From: Oreocharis arfaki
Lineage: Eukaryota > Chordata > Aves > Passeriformes > Paramythiidae
DNA: 64,000 nt
Reading direction: 5' to 3'
Assembly: GCA_013398015.1 (NCBI GenBank)
Contig: VZRR01012727.1
Coordinates: 1,589,901 to 1,653,900, forward strand
Within the stretch, counting starts at the first letter, position 1; every line of letters starts with the position of its first letter. Below are positions 1 to 12,800 of the stretch, piece after piece. The position numbers and the translations under genes are program-made. The notes below the pieces were generated by a model. The model was not told where the DNA came from, ran no database searches, and saw only the letters and a list, made by a program, of their open reading frames with translations.

Positions 1-707
1 TGAAATGTCAGCTTTTCCAGTCTACAGCATATGGCTAAAAATCGATGGTTTGGTTTTGTTTTTTTTTTTTTTTTTTTAATTATAATCTAGTACACTAATA
101 TAGTTAAAGCAGAAAGGTATGGCTTTAATGTTCTCAGTAAAGACAGATGCCAGTAGCTCCTTTGCTGTGTAATCCTGGAGTACATCTAGTTGCTCATGAA
201 TATGCAAAATAAACTATCATGATTCTTCACCAAATGCTGCAAGTAATTTTGTCTTGCTACTTGAGATGTCAGAATTACAAGAGGTAGTTTTTAGTTAATA
301 TGAAGGGTGAAACAGTACATCATATTTTATACAGTTCTGAACAAAAGTGTTTGCAGCTGATAATCAGATAGTTCCAGAGAGCTACAGTTTACAATCAGTA
401 CGTCATACAGCTCTCCAGCGAGGTGACACTCTGCTCACACTTCACACAGGACCTGTTTATGCTGAGACTGACACGTTATAAAGGTATTATTTTCAGCAGC
501 TTTTTAAGACTAATGCGGGATTCAAGTGACTGTGGAAGCTGTATGTTCAGATTCTTTGAATTTCAGTAAGAGGAATAAAACTTGCTTCTAAATCCTACTA
601 AAACATTAAACTTCTAAACAGTATGGAATCCCTTTACAGTATTTCAAATGGTGACTACTATTTCAAGGAAAATATTTTACACAAAGAACTAGAATATGTA
701 AAATTAC
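1..707 (-). other. DENND1B: DENND1B intron, partial (downstream of exon 708-777)
   Basis: This is AT-rich intron after the gtaattt donor, extending off the left edge. The only structure seen is a 19-T homopolymer at 59-77 (poly-A on the transcript strand). No coding exon, RNA gene or transposon was recognised. Confidence 0.85.
59..77. repeat. Poly-T homopolymer (19 T)
   Basis: An uninterrupted run of 19 T, preceded by TTTTG. It is poly-A on the DENND1B strand. No flanking retrocopy was recognised. Confidence 0.95.
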
Positions 708-777
708 CTGTTCTTTAGCCAAATAATCTGCCAGGGTATTTAGGATCTTGTAGTATACCTCAAACCATGGTAGGTAA
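708..777 (-). CDS. DENND1B: DENND1B internal coding exon (70 bp), end of uDENN region
   Basis: Seen: on the minus strand a long pyrimidine tract and ttttag acceptor precede T TAC CTA CCA TGG TTT GAG. The exon ends GCT AAA GAA CAG before gtaattt. The first T completes the Ser codon left open by the exon at 9709. The product is Tyr-Leu-Pro-Trp-Phe-Glu-Val-Tyr-Tyr-Lys-Ile-Leu-Asn-Thr-Leu-Ala-Asp-Tyr-Leu-Ala, then Lys-Glu-Gln. Known: Leu-Pro-Trp-Phe-Glu-Val-(Tyr/Phe)-Tyr-Lys is a DENND1 family hallmark. Asn-Thr-Leu-Ala-Asp-Tyr-Leu-Ala-Lys is the 1B form; 1A has Asn-Ile-Leu-Ala-Asp-Tyr-Thr-Thr-Lys. It corresponds to about residues 100-122. The next exon (cDENN and dDENN regions follow) should lie left of position 1, because nothing matching it is visible in 1-707. 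Confidence 0.95.
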
Positions 778-1716
778 CTAAAACAAGAGGAAAAAAGTGT
801 TTTGATAAAATATCAATGTATTTTTCCAGTGCTTATAAAACACAATGATGATTGATCTGACTTGCACATTTTTATAACAATTCTACATTTAAATAAAAAG
901 CATATATAACTTTCCCCCATTAATTTAATGGCACATCACCGATAGACAGTATAGGTCGATGGTTTCTTTATGCTGGACACCTGCATGAAGTTCCATTAAG
1001 CACAGATTAACTCATAGTACTTACACTTCTTAGTATTTTCAAGGCACCAAAAAAACATCCGAAACATTTTCTAATGTCATTCCCACTATCATTAATTGTT
1101 ACAGATTTCAGTACTTATTTGCAATCTTTAAATTCTACATCCTCTTATACCCAGTGGACTGACAGACCTGCTGCTTCCCTGGAGAACAAAAACCAACTTT
1201 GTCTGGGCAGACCAGGTACCCCCCATTTGACAAGTGGTGAAATGCTGTAGTAGAGATGTTACATTATATATAAGAATACTGGTTTGCCTATAAAGTCATT
1301 TTTATAGATTAAATTAGCTTTCAAAAATAAAAACATTCACCAGTACTGTAAACTCAAACACATTAATACATTGAGACTTTAGAGACTTTTAACACAAGTC
1401 TGCAGCCCATGAGTGCAATACTCTCACTGAGTTAAACAGAATCAAAGATAAGTAAGACAAAACTGAAGAGCATGAGAAAAAACCTCAAACCAAGTGGTAT
1501 CAGTTCCATTTTTGCCATCTGCTGATGGAAGCTATCTTTAAGAGCGACATCATCAGTGACCACATGCTACAGAGCTTTCCACCATCACTATTTAAGCTAT
1601 CAAGTCTGATAAACTAAATAGTAATAATATAAATTATGCCTTTTCTACAAATAGCACACCTTCTCATGTCTGTTAGCATTTTATCAGAAAACATTACTGA
1701 ATTGGTAATAGCAGAG

Positions 1717-1740
1717 TTAATATTAGTTAACTAATATTAA
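1717..1740. repeat. 24-bp perfect AT-rich palindrome
   Basis: The sequence is centred on GTTAAC with 9-bp arms TTAATATTA / TAATATTAA, and equals its own reverse complement across 1717-1740. AT-rich repeats (taatattaat) continue to its right. It could form a small cruciform or hairpin or bind a dimeric homeodomain or HNF1-type factor, but no function is shown. Confidence 0.9.
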
Positions 1741-4085
1741 TATTAATAATGTTTGAAATTGGAAGGGGGAACTGGAAAGGAAATAGAGCCTGAAAGGTTT
1801 TTAGAACATTTCATACCCACGTATAACACTACAAGCTTCATTCTTCAGTGCAGTGTAAATCCACAGATATGTATTTCTTACAGGCTTTAGTGCACGCTGC
1901 CGACAGACCTTAAATTTCAAATTTATATATTTCAGGAAATATGCTAACTGCAGCTGAAAAAACCCAGTATGCAGAACCAAAATGTCTTCTCCGATAGGAA
2001 AACGAAAGCTGTCAGGGGAAACCCTGGCTGGTAGAGAAGCAAAGTACTGCTTTGTGCAGTGAGTCCAGTGAAGGGCTATGTTTTCTTTGTAACACCTCTG
2101 TTCTCAGTACCTAGCTGGCAAGGCTTTAGAAACAGATCCTGATTCCTAGGGTGAAGAAAAAGCACAGCAGAAATCCGAACACAGTTATAGTTAATGCAGT
2201 TTCTAGCAATCTTTGCTGTCTTTATAAATGCTTAAGCACTGGCTCCTATAAAAACAAAGCCAAAACCAAAAAAAAAAACTCTCACAAAAACCCATCATGA
2301 ATTTACTCTTGCCAAGCCAAAGAGACAGAGGCAATGATTTAATGATTTCCTTTAACCCACCATATTAATGTCTTAATCACACTTTACCATACCTTGTGCT
2401 GGTTACTAATCAAAACAACAACCTCCTAATGCTCACAGACATTTTTAATGCTTGGTATTGCTGACAGTGGTTAAGGTGTGACATAATTGCATTTGCTTTT
2501 CAATATATTCTTAATATAATCACAAAATTTACTTTAGTGCACCTTTGTAAGGCCACTCACTGCTTACAGGTGTGAACGCCCCGTGCCCCTGTAAAACACC
2601 CACAATATCAGCACCTAAAACATCTGATCTTTGAGCATTCTTTCACCTAGGACTCCTGTTCTACTATCTTCTCAAATCATGCTAACCTGCTTTTACACAT
2701 CACTGAAACACAGCCCAGCAAGGCAAATAGAATTGTTCACTGCAGTGTTCAGAGTTTCTGCAAATGTCAGAGCTGTGGAACAGCTTCACAGCCCAGAATT
2801 ACAGCGGGGACTGGGGCACTGCCCTAGCATTTTGTCAAAGGCAAGGTACAATATAGATATAAATTGCAAAGTATTTTTATAACACTGCACACACAAATGG
2901 GTTAGACTACCTAAAGTCTTTCCCGTCCCTTGCTGTCACCTCTGTGTTAGCAGAACACAGGACCCCAGCACATTTTGCTGTAGAATACTCCAAAATCTCA
3001 TCTGATCATCTATTTTTGATAATGAACATTTATGAACAGCATTCTATAAAAATAAGTTCTCCTACTTCAATAAAATATTAACCATATTTCTTTCCTGTAT
3101 GCATAATCTCAACTCCCTTATCGCAGAGAGAAGAAAAATTAAACACACTTTTTAAGCATTTAAAAAGGTCAAATTAATTATTTGAAATTAATGAACCCTA
3201 ATAGAAAGCCAAGGGAGATTTTTCTTTCATGCAGCAAGGCATGCTGACCAGAGTACTTGCATAGAAATTTCTTCCCTTAGCAACATCAGGCTGATGATAC
3301 CCTTCCATGTCTTTGTGTAACAAAACCACAAAGAAAAACATCCTACTTGACCATAGTTTACAAAAGTCCTTTATGAGCTGAAAGAATGGGAAAAGAATTG
3401 CTTTAAGCCTTATAACCACAGACACAAGGTTAATATAATTTCAACGTGCCTCTTAAACCAGAAAAATTAAGGAAATCAAAACAAGTACTCCATTACATTA
3501 TATGGCATGAAACCAAAGGCTGCCAGAACCTGCCCTCTGCTTCTTTTCCACATAATCTGCAGTTCTTCAATGGTATGGCCTAATTGCAAAAGCTTTTGTC
3601 AGTATTTTTAATTACAGTGTCCTTCAACAAAATATTACAAAGATCAACTGGAAAGCAAAAAAGTTCCCTTTATATTTTTCTTTTATGTATTTGCTAATTG
3701 TAATTAATTCAGCATAATAAAGAATCATCCTCGTTTTTTCAGAAACAGTACAGAGTGCATTTGCACGTGTGCATATACAATGCATCTCTGCATTCAAGAG
3801 CAAACGCAGTTGTGTTTGTTCGTAATAAAGACACCATCAGGTGGTATTTTAGATTCTCAACTCAAAGACCAAGTACAAGCTCTTTGCAATTTGTTAAATC
3901 CTTGAGGCTGTCAAGCAACACTTTTGTCCTCTTTTATCACAGGCTAATTTTGGAAGTATGTTTGTTAATAATCCTATTAATTGATTTGGACTACTCTAGT
4001 AAAAAGATTTATTCACAGATAAAACACTGGATGATATAGGCTTCACATCTTTATCCAGTCTATCACATAGGACAAAGAATTGTAT

Positions 4086-4825
4086 ATAGAATCATAGAAT
4101 CTTGTAGGTTGGAAAAGACCTGCAAGACCACTGAGTCCAACCACCAACTCGGCATTGTCAAATCTACCACCAAACGACATCCCAAAGCACCACATCCACA
4201 CATCTTTTAAATCCCTCCAGGGATGGTGAACCCACCACCTCCCTGGGCAGCCTATTCCAGTGCTCAGCAATGCTTTCTATGAAGAAATTTTTCCTAATAT
4301 CCAATCTAAACCTCTAATGGTGTAACTTGAGGCTGTTTCCTCTTGTCCCATGCCTTATTACCCGGGAGAGCGCCCAACTCCCACTTGCTACACCCTCCTG
4401 TCAGGCAGTTGTAGAGATCTGTAAGGTCTCCCCTGAGCCTCCATTTCTCCAGGCTAAACACCCCCAGCTCCCTCAGCTGCTCCAGACCCTTCCCCAGCTC
4501 TGCTGCCCTTCTCTGGGCACTCTCCAGCATCTCAATGCCCTTCCTAAAATGAGTGGCCCAAAGCCAAACACAGGGTTCAAGGTGCTGCCTCACCAGCACC
4601 CAGTACAGCAGGACAGTCCCTGCCCCGGTCCTGCTGCCACCCTGTTCCAAGGCAGGATGCTCTTTGGCCACCTGGGCACAGCTGGCTCTTGTTCAGCTGC
4701 TGTTGACCAGCAGTCCCAGGTCCTTCTCCATCAGGCAGCCTTCCAGCCACTCTTCCCCAGCCTGGAGCATTGCATGGGGCTGTTGTGGCCCAAGGGCAGC
4801 ACCCGGCACCCGGCCTTGTTCGCTT
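4086..4825 (-). mobile_element. CR1 LINE, 5'-truncated copy with intact 3' tail
   Basis: Read on the minus strand, this runs from the distal reverse-transcriptase coding region through the 3' UTR and ends in two copies of the ATTCTATG-type 8-mer (4086-4100). The 3' UTR landmark, a ggttggactc...gtcttttccaacct palindrome-like stem, sits at about 4109-4142. A stretch at 4306-4671 is still open and gives the family's conserved Ala-Gln-Arg-Arg-Ala, Phe-Ser-Leu-Glu-Lys, and Arg-Leu-Arg-Gly-Asp-Leu blocks. Compared with the other copy at 47.3-48.3 kb it lacks 18 bp in frame, before the Leu-Arg-Glu-Leu-Gly block. Most of the element is missing at the 5' end, as is usual for CR1 target-primed insertion. 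It is sense-oriented relative to DENND1B and not mobile. The 5' limit is approximate. Confidence 0.95.
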
Positions 4826-7800
4826 GTTTGGCATTTGTGTGTATGACAGCTAAAATCCAGAAGCATTACAGTTCAAAGAATCTTCTTAGCTTGTCCTGTT
4901 AACAAATCTTGCAAAATTATTTAATCTTTGCTATCACAGAACTAGTCTATGTACAGAAAATTAATCCAGCACATAAATGTCAATCAGCATCTATTAGTTG
5001 GGTAAGTATTTTTTTTCCACGTCAGTACAGAAACGCATTGTCTGAAAAACGTAGATTTTAAGTGGCTGAATTTGACAGAGGAGACCTGTAATATACTACT
5101 CCTCCTAACTCAGAACTAGCACACTATTATGTACTTAAACAACAGATAAAACCAAAATTAAAGTCCATTACCAGAAAAACTTCACCACCATACCTATATT
5201 CATAAAATTATTTATAAGCAGTCAGTACATTCCATAATTAATTAGCTGTCTTATGAAAACATCTAAAGGTTATTAATGAAGCCCCTTCACAGTAAAGAAA
5301 GCAGAGGAAAATCAGGGCTTTAATGTTCAATGTTAATGTATTTGTAAGCCTAAATTAATTTAGGTTCTTAAACTATGAAACCACAACGGGTTTATTTTTA
5401 TTTTTCTTTAATTGTAGCCACTGTCCTTGCATTCCTCAAGTTACAATCAATAATGGTTTGAAAAACAAACATACAAGACAAACACAGAACAACCTCCAAA
5501 AATACACAACAATTTCTCTAAAATGTTTCTTCCATAATCAAAAGAAACATAAAAACGTAGACAATATTAACAGATATATATTCCTCGATTGAGGGTACAG
5601 GGGTCTTTATTTAAAAGTACAGCCCCTGTCTGTCACAAAAGCAAGAGACTAAGACACTTCATGGTTAATTAAAAACATACTTAGCATTTTCTCTTAATCC
5701 AAATGAGCCACAAGGCAGGAGCTCAGACTTTCATTCAAAGTCACACACAACCCTTGTTGCCATAAGTAGACTTCCACCTCGCCGGTGCTTCTACTACAGC
5801 TCTGATAAAACTTTTACATTCATGAGTCAAAGGTTAAACAAAGGAGAGGAAATGTTTTCTGTCAAATAGTCAGGTAACCACTAACAGTCCTGAACTATCA
5901 GCAGGAATCTAACTTCTAGTAATCAAATAAAACTAAGGAAACTGCCTTTCCGTAGCTAAATGTCTAATGTCTAGGGGCTACTTTTCTGTCTGGAAAATTG
6001 ACACAAAATGTGTAAAATTGAAACATTCTGCTTCTAAGGGATTTGCCTAAAGGAAGAGTGAAAAAGCTTCAAGCGTGGCTGAACTGAAGAACTACAAAGC
6101 CTTACCACATAAACCTGTCTTTCTTATTAGAGCATTTCATTTGGAAATGTAGGTGACAATTTTACAGTCATGTAATTAATGAAATCTAAGACTGAGCAGT
6201 TTAATGATGCATTTTGTGTTCCTCTGCATACCTAAGGTCAACTTCAGAGTCCATCAACAGTTTCAGGATTTTTAACAAATTATTTGCACTTTGTACTAAA
6301 ACCATTCAGGTAATTCAAAACCAATTTCACGTAAACACAGAAAGTATCATTTCTACTGCAAGCACCAGTGATACTTAGAAACAAAACCCAGAAGAATCAA
6401 GTCTCCTATTATTCAAAAGTGGACGTTAAAGTTTCTACTGTGCCACTTCAAACCTCAACTAGCAAAACTATCACTTAAAAATAGGAAAAGTAAAACTAGG
6501 AGAAAAGATCCAGTATAGGATATGAGCTCAACAAGGTATTTTACAATATTTACAATACTGTGTATCCCTTGCCTTACAGGGCTGCATTAGCTCAACAGTT
6601 GGTGGAGAGGGAGGAGGTGACGCAGCAGGATTCACACTGAGAGCTTCACAAAGCAGCCATGCTGCTTAAAGAAAAGAACTAAATCAAATAAAACTTGCAA
6701 GGAATCACACAGCATTTCTGGAGAATAATCCAAGAGTTATTTTCTCATCTTACTATGGTTTAGCACTTTGAATTTGGCAAATGCAGTCAAGCTCTGCACA
6801 TTCATTCTAGACAATACAATATCACAATTTAGTTCTTCAAACAAAAAAGAAAGTTACCTTGAGAAATTTTTCTTTCACTTTATAAACACAGAGAGTATTT
6901 GAACAATACGTTCTGATTTGAGAGAAAATTCTATTTACAGAATTCAAATACAGGTATATATAAAACACAAAAAAGCTCCATAAAACTTATAGAAGAATTT
7001 TGTATGTATAATAATATTTTCTGTTTCAAACTATCCCGTTTAAAGTAGGACCATGTGGCTGCAAATTCAGAGATAATTTCCTTTAATTAGTGTTTCAGAT
7101 GGAGAATGAATTATAGAGCAGAATCCCATAAACCACAAGACTTTAATCTTACATGCAGCTTTGAGTTGCTGGTGTAAAACCTGAGGACAAGCAGCCTTTA
7201 CTTCAGCTTTCAGTTAAAAATCTCATCCAGCAGTTGAAATTCTATCTATTTAGAAGCCCTGGCATAGGTTAATACACGGCATGGTACTGTCCACAAAAGA
7301 CATCCCCAAGAGACAAGCTGTGTCCTGTTCCCCACTCATCAGCCTACCTAAATTCCTACAGTATTTCCTTCCAATCAATTTGATTGGTTTGCTCCTGCTC
7401 ATCTTTAGAGATTCTTAGTTACATTTCAGTTCTTTACAACAATTCAATTAAGTTTTCTGTATCTGACTCTAATTGTCTTTTTAAAAGCCTCAGTCAGTAA
7501 TCTTATTATATTCCCCTTGTCCGAGGAGATAAATCCATGTGCACACGGAGAAGGCAGTTTGACATGGCATTTCTGTACACCTGCGTGCCAATATAAAAGT
7601 CCATGGCTGTTGTGCACACCTCTGTGATGAACAAGTAGTCTGAATTACCCATACATCAGCCATCATCTGTATATACACACAGCAAATACCATTTCATGTT
7701 GTTTTGATATACGAACAAAAGCGAGGTTGAACACGCACACACACTCTTTATATATAAAGACAGCATTCATTTGTTTTTAGGGGTTTTTTTCATTAATTAA

Positions 7801-7977
7801 GAACAACAAGCATGTGCAAGGGAGAGACAGAGAAAATGTCCAAAGAAATCTGCTTAGTGAGTCTTCTTTCACTTGGTCACTTCTAATGAATCTTGGGATT
7901 CAGAGCAAAAACCAGAGTGGCTACTAGAACATATCAGATGGAAATAATGATGCATTCCTTCTGTCTGAGCTGAACAC

Positions 7978-7978
<1 letters not shown>

Positions 7979-8013
<35 letters not shown>
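7979..8013. repeat. (CA)n microsatellite, 35 bp
   Basis: A perfect AC dinucleotide repeat of about 17.5 units. It reads GT/TG on the DENND1B transcript strand, inside the intron before the 70-bp exon. Likely length-polymorphic. Confidence 0.97.
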
Positions 8014-8015
<2 letters not shown>

Positions 8016-9708
8016 AGATAAGCAGACTACCCAGCTACAAGTACAGTGCTGTGAAGCTAGTGCTGTTATGCATTCAGCTATGCATTGTAAATCTGAAATT
8101 GTCACAATAAAAGCAATAAAGGCAATGCTTTGGATACGGTTCAGTGAAAAATTATAGCTTGCCACTTTTCATTTTCCTACTTATTTCTACCAAGTAACAG
8201 ACCACTGACTAATCTTTAGCTGATGCACGTCCATGGGGAAATGTTAAAAGAAATAGCCAGTTTATACCAGCTGAAAATTTACATCCTTTGCTTTGCAGCA
8301 CTCCATACAGTATTTAAATGTACTTGAGTGTAATTGATTAAATGCTGTTACAGCCACACAAACAATGCAAAAAATTTGTTTCTAGCTTGATGAGGGAAGA
8401 AAAGATCAACTCAGAGAAAAGAGCTAAAAGCATACAAAAAAAAAGGTATCATAGAGAAAAGGGTTAAATATTATACATTCCAAAAAATAAAATATTTCCC
8501 GTCTGCTGCTTTCACTATATGGTAGCATTATTTTTTCTTTTCTTTGCAGTATTTATAGCAACTACTTCTTTTTAAATTACTTGCCAAAAAACACCCAGTG
8601 TACTGGCTCTTAATATTAGTTTGGCATCTGTTTAAAAGTTCATTAAAATCTTGACATGCTCTTTCCAATAATTTTAAGCACTACTCTACAAGTCTCTACA
8701 TTGGCTAGTCTTTTTTTTTCCCCCTCAGGGTTCATTTACTGATAATTCTTTAACAAGCTGATGTTGAATTTTTCTCCCTAACTCACATGGTCTGTCCTAA
8801 TGATACCCTCCACGACTATGTAATTTCCATGTTATCCATAAACTGCTTTTCTCCATAAACTTCCCACTCTACTCTCCAAAATTCTGTTTCCCCTTTGCTG
8901 CCAATGCATTTGGCTCCTCCTCTTTTGTGTTTGGAGATTCTCACTTTAAAGCAATTTTACTTCAATTTTGTTCTTCCTATGTGCTGCTGAACTGGATATT
9001 CCCATTTCCTCTATGGGGCTTGCAAGCTGCTAGGCTCTTAATTGAAGTTGCAAATTTTTCTTTTAATGAGATCACTCTGCCTTTAATTTAATTAAAATGG
9101 TTTTAGGACAGCTAAACAACTGGGGTTTTTTGTTACCAAAACAATTATCTTAAGAGAGAAGAAAGAAAAAGGAGAGGAAGAAACAAAGTATTCCACTGGG
9201 GTCACTTCCCCCCCAACATCAGTATCGCTTCTGCAACAAAACAGCATGCTCTTACTTTGTGAATTCTCTGGATCTGGTGTTTCTTATACTAGATAGAGTC
9301 CGAGCAAAGAACTTGGAAGAGACACCCAAAAACCTCCTTTCCAAGGACAGGAATACAGAATAATGCACTTTATTGTTGAATTGAAAGAGTGCTTGTCAAA
9401 GATCTGATTAGAAAGTAAAAATATCCACCTAACAGTCCAAGCCTCTAAAGCTGCAATGTATTGTTCTCTGCTTTTAAGCAGAGATTTCATGTTATTTAAA
9501 TAAAATGATTTAGCTTCACACATGAATACCATCTTATGGGGCTTGGGGGCCATGTGGGCTTTTTAATGTGAAAGCAATGGTAACGTGGCTGTAGCAAAGC
9601 AATACCCTGATAGCAAAGTTAAACACATTGGCAGAGAATTTCTAAAAGTCAATTTTTTTCTATTTTTTACATTCACTCATTGACTCAATTTCTCTTGTAC
9701 CAACTTAC

Positions 9709-9828
9709 CTTAGAATACAGAGGCAGACCTTGCCTCCTGACGTCAAACGGCAGAATCCAAACCTTTGCTTACTTTCAATGTCGGTGAGCACAAAGGTGAA
9801 ATGCTGTCCTACTTGGTTTTGGGACACC
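9709..9828 (-). CDS. DENND1B: DENND1B internal coding exon (120 bp), core of uDENN domain
   Basis: Seen: on the minus strand a pyrimidine-rich acceptor (ctgttttttcag) precedes G GTG TCC CAA AAC CAA. The exon ends ATT CTA AG before a strong gtaagt donor. The 120 bases complete an Arg codon, encode 39 further residues, and leave two bases of a Ser codon. Readable blocks are Val-Ser-Gln-Asn-Gln-Val-Gly-Gln-His-Phe, Phe-Val-Leu-Thr-Asp-Ile-Glu-Ser-Lys-Gln-Arg-Phe-Gly-Phe-Cys-Arg-Leu, and Cys-Leu-Cys-Ile-Leu. Known: the Thr-Asp-Ile-(Asp/Glu)-Ser-Lys-Gln-Arg-Phe-Gly-Phe-Cys-Arg-Leu block is the most conserved uDENN motif of DENND1 proteins. The Ser-Gln-Asn-Gln start fits 1B rather than 1A. The residues after Thr-Ser-Gly-Gly are Lys-Val, where I recall Thr-Ile in human. 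This is the longest and most diagnostic coding exon in the window. Confidence 0.96.
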
Positions 9829-12800
9829 CTGAAAAAACAGATACAGAGCATAAAACCACTAAATCACATAAAACACGAGCATTTAAGTCACTGGTCTCAA
9901 GTGTTTTCATGCTCAATCCTCACTATAATCCTCAATACAATTCTATTGTCTGCTGTTCTTTTCCTATTCTTACACAACCTTCTACAGCACAACACCTAAG
10001 AACTTGCTAGTAATGATTAACACGTGTCATTTGTGGTTCAATCTTAGATGACCAAGCCAAAAACTAGTTGCCAGAGAAGCTGAAAATCATCACAGACCTC
10101 AATTTACAAATCAGAGAGCACAAATATTTTTTTACTTTATCTCTTGGAATATGGGGCAGAGGGGGTTGTTGTGGTTTTTGCTGTCTGTTTTTGTTTTTTT
10201 AAATCTCCAGCAAAATAACATATAGAAAATTTTCCCCCTAGGTAAAAAGAAAGTAGCAGTTGATCAAAGGGCAGGAGAAGCTACATAGGACACAGGGGTT
10301 TTATACAGCTTAACACATGCATGACAAAGGTCTAAAGATTAGCTAAGTGGTACCACTACCCAGCCTGTAGAGCCTCCCAGTCTCTTCAGTTTGGTTCAGT
10401 CCCTCATGAACATACAGTGACTAAGCTGAAACAAAAGACTGCGCTGAGCATACATTAGAAGATAAACTTAGTCCAATATAATCACCCATGATAATTAATG
10501 GAATTTTTTTTGGTAGGTGATTAAACTCAAATCATTAGAACAAGCACTTTCCTTGGTTGCCTTCAACATCCTGGAACAATCCAGTGCTCTCTCTAAACAC
10601 CGCGAACACCCAATGGCCTGCTCAGTCCCTGCTTGCTCAGGTTCTGTGTGGCTGGGATGGTGCGCACTGCGCCTGGCACCACAGAGCCGTCAATAACCAG
10701 GCCTCACTGCTCCCCTGCCAACCGGGCAATTTTCTCTCTCCCATCCCCGCACTTTGCTCTTCACAGCAGAGGGCAGACTGCCATGAAATGTGCGGTGTGC
10801 TTTCAGCACCCCTGCACACCCCGGGGCCGGGGGCTCACTCAGAAACTCAGCAGCAGCTGCTCAGCTGGAGCACTGGAAACGCTCCGTGCAGTGACCTCAG
10901 CTGCCTCCTGCTCCCCCCCTCTCCCTGCTCAGCCATGTCCCACTCTGATGCTTGGAGCTTCCTGCAGCCATGCCTGGCTTCTCCTCACACCACGAAACAC
11001 CTGGCAGGGTTAGGCTGGAGTCTCTGTGTGCCACCATATTAACACAAATTGTTTTTAATGTACTGTGTACGTGTATGTCAGGCAAAATGTTAATACGCAG
11101 AGCCACTTTAAAAATGAGATTTAAATTATGGTATTTTCTATTAAAAACAGCCCAGCCAGGTTAAGTGGGAAGCATTTCCAATGCCATCTCACCACCTCCA
11201 AATCACCATCTTCCCTTTGCTGCTTTGAGAGGCAACTCCATGTTTCGACAGTCAGTGTAAAAGTGGCCCGGCTTGAATACTGCTTCCCACACAGTTTAGA
11301 AAATTTGAGCAGCAAGTTCCAGATTTTTAATATGAGAAAAACTCCAAAGCTAAAACTGAATTTCCACAAGAACCAAGAAGTTTGCATTTGGTCCCGTTTT
11401 CTTCAAAAGAACAGCTAACAGAACCCAGTGACCATCCATCTGGACTCCATATTCTGTTCTGTTTAAAATACTGAATAAATGCTGGGTTTCTAATCCGAGA
11501 GCTCCACTTAAGATGTGGGGGCAGCAAGGATGCCTAATTTTCTACTCCTCTTCAGCAGAATTAAAACTGACTATATGTAAGCCTTACAGAGAAAAACAAA
11601 TGATAATTGGGCATTTCTATTGATAGATGACCACAATGTATAAACCAGACACTTCAAACATCCCAGAAGTGCTAGCACTAAAGTTTTAACACATATACAG
11701 CATGTTCCACCATGCAGACAAACACTGGCCAAGTGACTTGGGGTTTGTGCCTCTCTATTTCACTGCACCACATCCAGGTTGTTCAGAAATCAAGTCTCCC
11801 CTCCAGAAACAGGCAGCAGCTCCGGGCCCTGACACTGGAGCACAGCATTGAGGCCTCTCAGGTTTTTCTTAGCATGAAAATCAGCACAGATATAATAGAA
11901 TTATTACATATCAGAACTCCCTCAACAAAATGTTATCTAGACTTCTTATTGGAGCTAGATAAAGTAGCCCAGCTGCAAAACTTTTCTGCAGAATGCTGCT
12001 CTAGTTGGCTGTTTGAAGGGAGCATGATCTGCTCACTTCAGGGGAGAGCAGGCACAGATCGTTCCCAACCAGTGCTGACATTCTCCTCACCCATTCCTCT
12101 GCCTTGCTTTTGACTTACTTTCAACTCTTGCCCTGCATGCTTACTTTTAATGTTAGTTCAACAATAATAAATCACTAATAATGAAGAATGTGTGTAAATA
12201 CTTATTAACCCTGCAGACTACAATGGGCTCTTTCAAGGTTATTACAGTTCACTATAGAAATAAAAATAGGTTTTTAAATTTTCTATGTACCTACACAATG
12301 CAGAAAAGGCTCTTTAGTACCCACAGAGTAGGTAAAGAGTCATTTTAAAGATTTTTGTTTACGCTACAGCCATTGCTCAGGCCTCATTTTAAGGGAGCCT
12401 TGAGAGAGTTGATTAAGGTAGGAACTGAATCTCTCCTTCAAACAAAACCCAGCATATATAATCATTAAATTTATCCCTTGCTCTCCATAAAAATTGCTCT
12501 TCTTCCAAATTATTTTGTTTAGGATAGAGCAGATGTTCGAAATTATTTTCTCTGCAAATTTCAGAAATTTTTGAAGAGCTTCAAAAAACTGAAGAACTTA
12601 CACATGGGAATAGATATTTCTGTTTTCTTTTAAAAATATGACATAAAGTTACTGGTATTGTTACTTACAAAATGTCATGTACACCGTAACTAATGTACAC
12701 AGTTCTGACTGAAGCTTCGGTGGCTGCTACCTAAGCCTGAAAATGTCACAAGTATTACAACTCCCAAACTGCTGAAAAAGCAAACCCAGCAGTCAGTCAC

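Larger units (their letters stand above)
778..9708 (-). other. DENND1B: DENND1B intron, 8,931 bp
   Basis: The interval between the exons at 9709-9828 and 708-777. It holds a 24-bp palindrome (1717-1740), a CR1 fragment in the same orientation as the gene (4086-4825), a (CA)n microsatellite (7979-8013) and AT-rich sequence. A CTCF-core-like motif, AGAGGGCAG, reads on the minus strand around 3530-3538. At 5597-5603 and 5623-5629 there is a 7-bp inverted repeat (ACAGGGG/CCCCTGT) with a 19-nt loop, probably a chance hairpin. I see no coding exon between 778 and 9708. Confidence 0.85.

Noticed and set aside
4327..4902. 191-codon plus-strand open frame and overlapping frames
   Set aside because: It lies antisense over the CR1 copy at 4086-4825; CR1 is GC-rich and leaves long open antisense frames.
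5597..5629. Inverted repeat ACAGGGG / CCCCTGT with a 19-nt loop
   Set aside because: A 7-bp stem with a long loop is expected by chance many times in 64 kb and has no supporting context.
10557..11042. 161-codon plus-strand frame in a GC-rich block
   Set aside because: Several frames are open at once because stops are rare in GC-rich sequence; no recognisable domain or splice structure.
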